Assembly (NCBI RefSeq): GCF_016056375.1 | Contig: NZ_JAEDAE010000006.1 | Location: forward strand, 186,001-250,000 | Direction: 5' to 3' | DNA length: 64,000 nt | Source: Hymenobacter negativus | Lineage (GTDB): Bacteria; Bacteroidota; Bacteroidia; Cytophagales; Hymenobacteraceae | Shown: in pieces, positions 1 to 7,147 of the stretch | Numbering within the stretch: position 1 is the first letter of the stretch | Layout of the letters: each line of letters opens with the position of its first letter | Notes under the pieces: model-generated | Database searches by the model: none | What the model was told of the DNA's origin: nothing | Seen by the model: the letters and a program-made list of their open reading frames with translations, nothing else | Translations under genes and position numbers: made by a program

Positions 1-450
1 GCCCGGAACCTGTTCACCGTCATTCTGCGGGTGGTGCAGGACGAGGCGCTGGCGCAGGATGTGCTGCAGGAAGGCTTGCTGAAAGTCTGGCTCAGCATTG
101 GCAGCTACGAGGCCACGCGGGGCCGCCTGTTTACCTGGATGGTGCGGGTGTGCTGCAACCAGGCCATCGACGCCCTGCGCAGTCCGCGTTACCGCTTCCA
201 CCGCCGCAATCCGTCGCTGGAAGCCGCCGGGGCCCAGTACGCCCCGGCCCCCACGGCCTTTCATCCCGAGCACATTGGCCTGCGCGAGCTCATCGTTCAA
301 CTCAAACCCCGGCAGCGGGAGGTCATCGACCTGCTCTACTTCGGGGGCTGCACCCAGGCCGAAACGGCGGAGCAGTTAGCCATTCCCCTGGCTACGGTGA
401 AAACCCGGGCGCGGGCCGCCCTAGTGGTGCTCACCCGCCTAGCCCGCTAG
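1..450 (+). CDS. ECF-type RNA polymerase sigma-70 factor (5' end outside window)
   Basis: The frame is open from base 1, so the gene starts upstream and only the last 149 codons are visible. The first visible part (RNLFTVILRVVQDEALAQDV, then LQEGLLKVW) matches sigma region 2, the core-binding and -10 recognition part. The end (LKPRQREVIDLLYFGGCTQA and the following AEQLAIPLATVKTRARAAL) is a region 4 helix-turn-helix that reads the -35 element. No anti-sigma gene follows; the next gene, 61 bases on, is a cytochrome lipoprotein on the same strand. Whether the sigma factor controls it is unknown. Family assignment is firm; the regulon cannot be seen. Confidence 0.93.
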   Translation, partial: ARNLFTVILRVVQDEALAQDVLQEGLLKVWLSIGSYEATRGRLFTWMVRVCCNQAIDALRSPRYRFHRRNPSLEAAGAQYAPAPTAFHPEHIGLRELIVQLKPRQREVIDLLYFGGCTQAETAEQLAIPLATVKTRARAALVVLTRLAR

Positions 451-511
451 CGGCACCGGCTGGCCAATTAACCCGTCTTTTCTCTCATTTTTTACTTCAT
501 TCTCTGACCCG

Positions 512-2113
512 ATGGCCAACCTGTACCGCTTTCGAATGCCCGCCCTCCTTGTTTCGGGCTTAGCCGTGGTGGCGGCCGCTGCCTGCCAGGGCAGCTCCGA
601 CACCAAGACCAGCACTGAAACCGCCATCACCCAAGCGGCGACGGACACCGCTGGCACTGGGGCCACGCCGGTTGCGCTGCGCACCGGCAACGCCGAGGCC
701 GGCCGCGACGTGTACCGCAACGAAACCTTCGGCGACGAAGGCTTCTGGACCGATGCCGTGCGCATGCCCCAGGGCATGAAAGCCGCCAAGCTGACGGTAC
801 TCGACGCGCTGAAAGCCGGGGTCAGCTTCGACGTGGACGCCATGCCGGCCGACCTGAAAGCCGCCTTCGCCAGCGAGCTGAAAACCGACCACTCGCCCGC
901 CCACGCGCCCAAACTCAACGACCCCGCCACCCTGGATGCGCTGGTGAAGGCCAACGCCGTCATCGGCATGGTGCCCAAGGGCGGCAAAGTGGGCGTGACC
1001 TGCGCCCTGTGCCACGCCATCACCGACAAGTCCATGTACGAGCTGACGGGCAAGGGCACGATTGGCCGGCGCATCGACGGCCCCACGCCGCACGGCCTGA
1101 ACGTGGGCAAGCTGCTGGCCACGGCCGCCAACTCGCGCGCCCTGTTTCCCACCTTGCAGCTCCAGCAGCCCGATGGCAGCACCATTGGCCGCGCCCCGAA
1201 GGGCCTGACCGCCAAATCGACCGAGGCCGAAGTAGATGCTTACCTCAGCAACCCCAAGTTCTACCCCGTGGGCACCTTCGACGACTCGCCCGATGGCAAC
1301 GGCAACTCCGTGCACATCACGCCTTTCTTCCGGCAGGATTTGGCCGCGCCCTACGGCTCCTCGGGCCAGAACGATAAGCTGGACGACTTCAACAACACGG
1401 TCTACACGGCCCTGTTCGACCAGAGCAACCTGCTCTCGCCCGGTGGGCGGCAGTTTATGCACGCCCTCGGCGCAGCGGGCGGCGACTCCATCGTGGCCGG
1501 CTACGCGAAGGTGCTGGCCGCCACGGGCGTCACCGGCTACCCGTTCGTGACGGCCCACCTGCAGGGCAAAGCCGGCGACCCGCCCACGCCCACCGGCAAG
1601 CGCGTGGACGAGCAGAAGCTGCGCGACCTGAACGCCTACGTGTCGAGCCTGCAAGCGCCCAAGGGCGTGGTGCACAATGCCGCGCAGGTGGCTACTGGCC
1701 GGGCGCTGTTCATCGCGCAAAACTGCACCTCCTGCCACAACACCAACCAGGGCGTGGCCGTGCAGTCCAAGCTCGTGCCGATGAACGTCATCTGGCCTGG
1801 CTACGCGCCCAAAGTGCTGGCCCAGCGCCAGGCCCCGCTCACGCCCATTCAGAATGCCCCCGGCACCTTCGATGACAAAATGGTGGTGGTGGATGCCAGC
1901 CCCGGCGGCGGCATGCGCGGCAACGCGCTGCCCCTGCTGCTGGACCTGGCCCGCAAGCCCGTGTTCCTGCACGACGATTCCGTGCACAGCCTCGAGGAGC
2001 TGCTGAACCCCAAGCGAGGCAAAACCGCGCCGCACCCGTTCTACGCCGTCACCCCAGCCGAGCGCACCGCGCTGATGGCCTACCTGAATAGCCTGGATAC
2101 CGACAGCAAATAA
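512..2113 (+). CDS. Di-haem c-type cytochrome lipoprotein
   Basis: A 533-residue exported electron-transfer protein. The N-terminus is a lipoprotein signal: a hydrophobic stretch ending in VVAAAAC with Cys25 as the likely lipidated residue, followed by a Thr/Ser-rich linker. Two covalent haem sites are visible, CALCH at 164-168 and CTSCH at 405-409, each in a cytochrome c-like segment. A second Met at residue 9 could also be the start; the signal works from either. The two widely spaced haems recall the di-haem cytochrome peroxidase or methylamine-utilisation MauG-like families, but I do not see enough to call a peroxidase. It follows the sigma-factor gene and ends before a strong bidirectional terminator. 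Substrate or partner unknown. Confidence 0.85.
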   Translation: MANLYRFRMPALLVSGLAVVAAAACQGSSDTKTSTETAITQAATDTAGTGATPVALRTGNAEAGRDVYRNETFGDEGFWTDAVRMPQGMKAAKLTVLDALKAGVSFDVDAMPADLKAAFASELKTDHSPAHAPKLNDPATLDALVKANAVIGMVPKGGKVGVTCALCHAITDKSMYELTGKGTIGRRIDGPTPHGLNVGKLLATAANSRALFPTLQLQQPDGSTIGRAPKGLTAKSTEAEVDAYLSNPKFYPVGTFDDSPDGNGNSVHITPFFRQDLAAPYGSSGQNDKLDDFNNTVYTALFDQSNLLSPGGRQFMHALGAAGGDSIVAGYAKVLAATGVTGYPFVTAHLQGKAGDPPTPTGKRVDEQKLRDLNAYVSSLQAPKGVVHNAAQVATGRALFIAQNCTSCHNTNQGVAVQSKLVPMNVIWPGYAPKVLAQRQAPLTPIQNAPGTFDDKMVVVDASPGGGMRGNALPLLLDLARKPVFLHDDSVHSLEELLNPKRGKTAPHPFYAVTPAERTALMAYLNSLDTDSK

Positions 2114-2231
2114 ATCATTACCCATCAAGTTATTGCCTTGTTAGAGGCGCGTCTAATTCGGTTGTTCCCCATTCTCCCTTCTCATGAGTTACTTCAAAGC
2201 CGGACAGGACGGCTAGGCGGGTGCTCAAACC

Positions 2232-2270
2232 AAAAAAGCCCCGGTCCTGCGAAGGGCCGGGGCTTTTTTT
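2232..2270. terminator. Bidirectional intrinsic terminator between convergent genes
   Basis: A GC-rich stem (GCCCCGGTCC / GGGCCGGGGC) around a short loop is flanked by an A-run on the left and a T-run on the right, so it can stop transcription from both sides. It sits between the cytochrome gene (+) and the hydrolase gene (-). Confidence 0.88.
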
Positions 2271-2309
2271 GGTGTGGTAGCGGGAGCCGCCCACTGGCTT
2301 ACGGCCGGT

Positions 2310-3254
2310 TTACTCCCCGGGCGACCGCTGCGGTTTTCGCCGCGCCGACAGCAGCCACAGGCCGCCGGCCAGCAGCGCCACCGCGGCCCCCACGACGGCG
2401 GCTTTGGCCAACCCCGGGGCCGGCCCTTCTGGTCTCACCCGGGCAATGGAAGCGTCCGTGAAGGGCTGCCGGTTGGTGACGGCCAAAATCAGGCGCGCGG
2501 CTTCGGCGGGCTGGTCCCACTGCGGAAAGTGGCCGCAGTGCTCAAACCAATATAGGCGGGCGTCGGGGAATTTCGCCAGCGCCAGGGCCGACTGGCTGGG
2601 CAGGCACACCCGGTCCTGCCGGCCCCAGCCAATGACCAGGGGCGCGGGGATGCTGCCCTTGGGCGCGGGCCGCTGCACTTCGCCGTGCGCCAACTGGTCG
2701 AGCAACTCGTCGAAGGCGGGCGAGTGGGCGAAGCTGTACATCTCGTCGCGGGCCAGCTGCGCGTCCACGGCCCAGGGCCGGGCCGAAAACTGCGGCAGCA
2801 GCACGGTGCGTCCCACGGCCGAACCGGCCAGCGCCGGCATCACCGGCTGCAGGGCTGTCACCAGCTTCCCGGACAGGGACACCGAGTGATAGAAAACCGG
2901 AATCTGCCAGCCCTGCCAGAACCCGCCCGGGTCCAGCGACACCACCGCGCCGAGCACGCCGCCGCGCCGGGCCAGCTCCAGCACCAGCCGCGCGCCCATC
3001 GAACTGCCCACGGCGTCGATGCCGAGCAGGTCGTGTTGGGTGAGAAAGTCCGTCACCGCATCGGCCAAGGTGGCGATGGAGTGGATTCCTTTCAGTTTGG
3101 GGGTATCGCCGTGGCCGGGCAAGTCGACGGCAATGACGTCGCGCTCGGCCGCCAGCGGGTCGAGGATGGCGTTCCAGGACCGCCAGCTGCCGCCGATGCC
3201 GTGAACCAGTAAGAGGGGGCGGCCGGTGCCGCGGCGAACGAAGTGCAGGTCCAT
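2310..3254 (-). CDS. Alpha/beta-fold hydrolase with C-terminal membrane anchor
   Basis: A 314-residue alpha/beta hydrolase. The oxyanion-hole motif LLVHGIGGS is at 15-23, the nucleophile elbow GSSMG at 83-87 (Ser85), an acidic residue lies in GWGRQDR, and a late His in FEHCGHFPQWD completes a Ser-Asp-His triad in the usual order. Unusually for these mostly soluble enzymes, the protein ends with a hydrophobic segment (about 279-302) followed by RRKPQR, a single C-terminal membrane anchor with a positive cytoplasmic tail. Substrate cannot be predicted; esterase, lactonase or haloperoxidase-like relatives are all possible. It is the last gene of normal GC content before the AT-rich island. Confidence 0.88.
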   Translation of the reverse strand: MDLHFVRRGTGRPLLLVHGIGGSWRSWNAILDPLAAERDVIAVDLPGHGDTPKLKGIHSIATLADAVTDFLTQHDLLGIDAVGSSMGARLVLELARRGGVLGAVVSLDPGGFWQGWQIPVFYHSVSLSGKLVTALQPVMPALAGSAVGRTVLLPQFSARPWAVDAQLARDEMYSFAHSPAFDELLDQLAHGEVQRPAPKGSIPAPLVIGWGRQDRVCLPSQSALALAKFPDARLYWFEHCGHFPQWDQPAEAARLILAVTNRQPFTDASIARVRPEGPAPGLAKAAVVGAAVALLAGGLWLLSARRKPQRSPGE

Positions 3255-3639
3255 AATTGAAGAAGGGAAAAGTGTAACCCCTTAACGCAGGACCGTGATA
3301 AACGACTCACCGCATTGGTCCGCCTGATGTTTAAGAAAACGGTGGTTATTCTTAGCAAGAATAGCCAAACACGTCTCATTTGGCTAAAATCGCGTATTTA
3401 TTAATTATGCGCGCAATATCGCGCACAACTGGTGCCTCATTATATTTACTAAGTCCCAATGGGCACTTTCACTATCACCTCTAGAAGCATTACTAGCAGC
3501 TCTGTATTCAAACTTTCTATATACTAATAATGACGTGTCTACTACTGATGCTAGTCAAGCCTATAATGAAAGCCAACGAAATGGTATTCGATTGGCCTGA
3601 TGCTTTCGTACAATAGCAGTCGCAATGGGAAAAATATAT
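3255..3639. other. Non-coding left edge of the AT-rich island
   Basis: No convincing gene. From about 3280 the base composition drops visibly relative to the genes on the left. It contains a small palindromic stretch around 3409-3425 (GCGCGCAATATCGCGC) and otherwise irregular AT-rich sequence with many stops. It marks the left boundary of the foreign-looking segment. Confidence 0.5.
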
Positions 3640-4041
3640 TTATTTAAATATTCCAATAACTAAGTAAACAATTATAGTTGTAAGCCCAGCAAGAAGGCAT
3701 AGGGCTGCGCTCATTAGCAACCTGTACCTGGTTTTATATGCCATTCTCTTGTGCTCTTTAAATACCTCTATATCAGCCATATCTATTACCTGGCTATTCG
3801 GAAGCAATCCAAGGAAACACTGAATTACAGAAGCAGCAAAAAACAATATTACAAGCAGCTTAACACCTTCAGCGTTTTCTAGCACTTTATCATAGAACAC
3901 GCTAAGCCCCAATAAAGCAGAGCTTATTGTCAATATTTGCCTAGTAATATCATTGATAACAGCTAGGTTATCCTTGATTGACTCAGCCATCCATTCAACA
4001 TAGAACTCCTCCTCTTCTGACAACTTTTGTCCCGTCTGCAT
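3640..4041 (-). CDS. Small predicted membrane protein, function unknown
   Basis: A 133-residue protein with an acidic N-terminal soluble helix (SEEEEFYVEWMAESIKDN) and three likely membrane helices, about 36-53, 60-80 and 108-132, separated by a charged stretch (EVFKEHKRMAYKTRYR). No family is recognised. It lies 30 bases downstream of the zinc-ribbon peptide on the same strand and is probably co-transcribed with it. Base composition is much AT-richer than the core genes, which fits recent acquisition. Small multi-helix membrane proteins are frequent effectors in defence loci, but nothing in the sequence shows that role here. Confidence 0.6.
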   Translation of the reverse strand: MQTGQKLSEEEEFYVEWMAESIKDNLAVINDITRQILTISSALLGLSVFYDKVLENAEGVKLLVILFFAASVIQCFLGLLPNSQVIDMADIEVFKEHKRMAYKTRYRLLMSAALCLLAGLTTIIVYLVIGIFK

Positions 4042-4071
4042 ACTATGGCATTTATTAATGGACGTTGGGCG

Positions 4072-4254
4072 TTATTGCTCAACCTTATTAGTAGCACCGC
4101 ATTCTTTACATTTTAAGTACAAGTACTTCGGACTGCTTGAGCTGCTATTTATCGGTTTTTTAGGTGTCCACGCAAAAACAGTTTCCTCTCGGCTAGTGTC
4201 TTTAGTGCGGTAATCATTTTCCTCTCCACATCCGTGGCATTTGTACTTTGGCAT
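4072..4254 (-). CDS. Zinc-ribbon mini-protein
   Basis: A 60-residue protein with two CxxC pairs, CHGC near residues 5-8 and CKEC near 49-52, separated by a polar, Ser-rich stretch. This is the layout of a single zinc ribbon, and little else is present. Such peptides usually bind nucleic acid or a protein partner. It precedes the small membrane protein by 30 bases on the same strand. It could be an independent gene or the leader of a two-gene unit. Function unknown. Confidence 0.6.
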   Translation of the reverse strand: MPKYKCHGCGEENDYRTKDTSREETVFAWTPKKPINSSSSSPKYLYLKCKECGATNKVEQ

Positions 4255-4372
4255 CTTTCAAGTAGGTTTATTGAATTAATGTGCAATAAAGGAATAAAAT
4301 ACTGATTGACTTAGCCTATGCTACTTTTTATCGTCTAGCCGGTTCGAATCCAATAAAATGTTATTTGCTTAG

Positions 4373-5950
4373 TTAGGATAACACAACTACTCCAACAGCA
4401 GCAAATAACAGCGGAAAATAACGGCTATCAAACCGAGCTGTGTCCTTTAGAACTCTTTGTATATCAGCATCGCTTAGCACAATAGACAGGGGATTATATA
4501 ATGGTGAGTATACACTGACTAACTGACAAAAGAAGCCTGTATGTAGGTCAGTGGCGTCAAATACCATGTCTATTACCACAGCCCCTCGCAACGATGCACG
4601 CGCTATCCAAACGTATTTAGGCAAAACTAAACCAGCCGTCTGCCGACGTTTTTGAGCACTTCCCACTTGACTTTGGAGAAGCTCTTCTTTGTATTTATTA
4701 CTGAAAGACAAATAAATATCCCAAACTAATGGTGCTTTTGGTTCTGTTGGCAAGAGAATAGGAAGTAGAATACTAAATAAGTCATTAAATGGAGCAGCTT
4801 GCTGGTAAATCTGTTCGTATTGAATCCGGATTTCACTCACGAGGGGCACGGCAGCAGCCATCAACCATGCTTGCTCACGTACATCCCAATTACTGTTCTG
4901 AGGCCAAGCTGTTTCCAACATTCCGGTTTCTTCGTTGAAACCCAATCGGGAATAAGGACCGATACCATCGTCATGAACATACATGCGTTTGATTCCGTCG
5001 GATAGCAAGACCATGCTGTTTCCTGAAAAATCATAATCTGGTTCGGGAGAGCGGTAGCCGGTGGCTGTCACCAAATGCCCACCGAGGTTTTCAAACTTGA
5101 TAAATAGAAGTACTGGCAGCCCCATACGTAAGTAAGCATGAATGAATGCTTTTGCCTCTCGTAACTGCTGGCCTCGCTCCTCCTTCTCTAATTCGTTTGG
5201 ATATTTATATGTATTGCGCAGCTCTGACACCAGCCCTACAGACCGAATGGCGTTCAGAATCTGAAAAGTATCGAGTCCTTTGTTGGGAAAGCTGCGGCCA
5301 CTGTGATTGAACAGGTTACCAGCTGCCTCGGTGATGTAGTAAGGTGAAGGCAGTGCCGTTTGGAATAGAAAGGCTGTTTTATGAAATGCCATCCATAAGG
5401 CGGTAGTGGCACATGCGCTCACATTGGTATCCTGCTGCTGGAAAATCAGAGTACTGACGGTGAGCGGCTGTCCCAGCAGGTTTAGATGATAGGGGCGCTG
5501 CACGGGGTAGTGGCGCTCCTTCTTATCGCCGTTTTGATAAGGACGTAGCAACGTGGCTCCTATAGGAGCAGGCAGTGGTTTCACTACAATATAGCCTATA
5601 TAGGAGGCCCAGATAAGATGCTGCGGGTCGCCAAGGGCTGCCGTTAGCTCCTCCTCAGCAAACGCCTGCCTAAAGAAATGGATTCGCTTGCACCACCGCT
5701 CGTAGCGGGTGAAGCACAGAGCGTAGTAGTTAGCATAATCCGTCAGATATGACTGGCTCATGTAGGGCACCTCGACCAAGATGGTTTGCGCATTCCAGCC
5801 ATCATCCTTAGGCCCTAGGTACTCGCGGAAACAGGCATAGTGCTGGCTGTGGCGAGTATCTGCCGGCGTTACCCAGTCGTTGCTAAGGGCTTCGGCTAAA
5901 GCATCTTCTGTGTAAGGAACGATTTGGTGAACTATCTGGGTAGCGGGCAT
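4373..5950 (-). CDS. C39/papain-like cysteine peptidase-domain protein
   Basis: A 525-residue protein. Around the middle, a Gln-rich segment leads into a nucleophile (QQQDTNVSACATTALWMAF, Cys180), followed by ENLGGHLVTATGY (His292) and YVHDDGIGPY (Asp327). This Q-C-H-D order and spacing is that of C39-like papain-fold peptidases. The first 130 and last 150 residues are not recognised, and no signal peptide is visible, so it is probably cytoplasmic. I chose the Met at 5950 over an upstream in-frame start at 5998 because the extra 16 codons lie inside a terminator hairpin (5961-5995). It follows a 56-residue protein on the same strand. A role in maturing or degrading that peptide, or as a defence effector, is inference only. 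Confidence 0.7.
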   Translation of the reverse strand: MPATQIVHQIVPYTEDALAEALSNDWVTPADTRHSQHYACFREYLGPKDDGWNAQTILVEVPYMSQSYLTDYANYYALCFTRYERWCKRIHFFRQAFAEEELTAALGDPQHLIWASYIGYIVVKPLPAPIGATLLRPYQNGDKKERHYPVQRPYHLNLLGQPLTVSTLIFQQQDTNVSACATTALWMAFHKTAFLFQTALPSPYYITEAAGNLFNHSGRSFPNKGLDTFQILNAIRSVGLVSELRNTYKYPNELEKEERGQQLREAKAFIHAYLRMGLPVLLFIKFENLGGHLVTATGYRSPEPDYDFSGNSMVLLSDGIKRMYVHDDGIGPYSRLGFNEETGMLETAWPQNSNWDVREQAWLMAAAVPLVSEIRIQYEQIYQQAAPFNDLFSILLPILLPTEPKAPLVWDIYLSFSNKYKEELLQSQVGSAQKRRQTAGLVLPKYVWIARASLRGAVVIDMVFDATDLHTGFFCQLVSVYSPLYNPLSIVLSDADIQRVLKDTARFDSRYFPLLFAAVGVVVLS

Positions 5951-5960
5951 CGGAAGGGAG

Positions 5961-5995
5961 AAAAAAAAACGGCGCCCCAATAATGGAGCGCCGTT
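5961..5995 (-). terminator. Intrinsic terminator between the small protein and the peptidase
   Basis: On the minus strand the stem AACGGCGC / GCGCCGTT encloses a short AT-rich loop and is followed by a run of nine T. It lies just after the 56-residue protein and ends ten bases before the peptidase start codon, so it would partly uncouple the two genes. Confidence 0.8.
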
Positions 5996-6014
5996 CAAAA
6001 GTAGTAAGTACTGA

Positions 6015-6185
6015 TTAGAAAGAAACCGGTACGTGTAGGCGAGTGCGGTCGATAACGGCCTTTTCCTGAAGCGATTTTACCTCCCGGAACGTTTGCTCTA
6101 CGCGTTGCTGGTATTTGTGGCTTTGCAACTGCGCCTTCACCCGGCTCAGGTCGAGGGCAGTGCTGGACTTCGGGGAATTTGCCAT
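6015..6185 (-). CDS. 56-residue charged helical protein, function unknown
   Basis: Encodes a small, highly charged, helix-prone protein (starts MANSPKSSTALDLSRV, ends DRTRLHVPVSF). There is no signal peptide, membrane segment or cysteine. An upstream in-frame start at 6233 would add 16 residues but lies over a TACCTTTG promoter box, so the Met at 6185 is preferred. It is followed by a strong terminator and then the cysteine peptidase gene. It might be a substrate, an antitoxin-like partner or a regulator of the peptidase; the sequence does not say. Confidence 0.6.
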   Translation of the reverse strand: MANSPKSSTALDLSRVKAQLQSHKYQQRVEQTFREVKSLQEKAVIDRTRLHVPVSF

Positions 6186-6220
6186 AGGGAGAAGGAAAAG
6201 AGAATTACGAAAATGGAGTG

Positions 6221-6228
6221 CAAAGGTA
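6221..6228 (-). promoter_or_regulatory. -7 promoter box (TACCTTTG)
   Basis: A perfect match to the Bacteroidota primary -7 consensus TAnnTTTG on the minus strand. Transcription should begin a few bases downstream, about 30 bases before the start of the 56-residue protein. No convincing -33 element is seen. Confidence 0.65.
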
Positions 6229-6409
6229 CGCATTACCTGGCGATAAATGCGTTACGGGAAGCAAGTAACGAATAAACCGCCGAAAACCAACCGCATTACA
6301 GTAGGCTTACGGTCAGCAACCAAGCGGGTTCAGCGACTGCAACCCGTTGTACGAATACCCCCGGTGACTGCCGACTGACAATTCATGAAAGCAGAGTAAC
6401 AGTACTGTG

Positions 6410-7132
6410 TTATACCTCTTCAGCATAAGCTGTGCAGAGGCTCTCGAACAAGGACTTCATTGCTTCGAAGTGCTCATGCTCCCGTAGTGACTCTATATCG
6501 AATTGGAGGCAGCAAGCAATATCATGGGCTGAGAAATAGTTGGCATGAATCAATACCTCTCGAATCTGGTCCTCATCCAACGAATATTCACGTTCTTCAG
6601 GGTTGTGGCTTTCAAGCAAGAACTGGCTTAGACAGCTATGAAGTATCGGGCGCATCAATTCTTGGATGACCGCAAGCTGACGCAACACTTCAGCAATTTG
6701 TATGTCAGCTGCCGGCTTAGTCTGGTAGAAGATGTTTCCGTTGGAGTGGGCGATACTGTTACGGTCTTTTACCAGCTTAGTGAACTTGCCGATGTGTTGT
6801 TTCTCACAGTCTATAAGCCGCATGAACTTAAAGACGTTACTCTCCTGGGCTTTGCTGAAGACGAATGGCGAAGTAGCTTCCAGCATCACCTCCTCATCTT
6901 GATGGAACAGTAGAGCATTGGCGAATAAGCTTTGGCGACTGGTACGGATTTGCCACAGCGAACAATACACACCACTCATAAACAGCATGTGGTAGGCCAG
7001 TAAGGCAAATTGGTATTGGCCGGCTTCATAGTTGCTCGCAAAAGCATCCCAAAGAAAGCTCACGTAGTCCTGTTCGTTCTGATGCTTGAACGAGTTGGGT
7101 AGATAGTCCATAATTGGGGTAGCCTCTTCCAT
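6410..7132 (-). CDS. HEPN-like protein encoded with a type I restriction system
   Basis: A 240-residue, mainly helical protein. Near the middle is KDRNSIAHSNG with Arg124 and His129, an R-x4-H motif with the polar residue after Arg that is typical of HEPN ribonuclease domains. The start at 7132 is supported by a good ribosome site (GGGAGG, seven bases upstream), which is unusual in this genome. An upstream TTG directly follows the stop codon of the fused methylase gene. The gene lies 15 bases behind hsdMS on the same strand and is probably translated from the same mRNA. HEPN proteins often act as RNA-cutting abortive-infection effectors, which suggests a back-up to the restriction system. The HEPN call rests on one motif and the helical content. 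Confidence 0.6.
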   Translation of the reverse strand: MEEATPIMDYLPNSFKHQNEQDYVSFLWDAFASNYEAGQYQFALLAYHMLFMSGVYCSLWQIRTSRQSLFANALLFHQDEEVMLEATSPFVFSKAQESNVFKFMRLIDCEKQHIGKFTKLVKDRNSIAHSNGNIFYQTKPAADIQIAEVLRQLAVIQELMRPILHSCLSQFLLESHNPEEREYSLDEDQIREVLIHANYFSAHDIACCLQFDIESLREHEHFEAMKSLFESLCTAYAEEV

Positions 7133-7147
7133 GATATGGCCTCCCAA

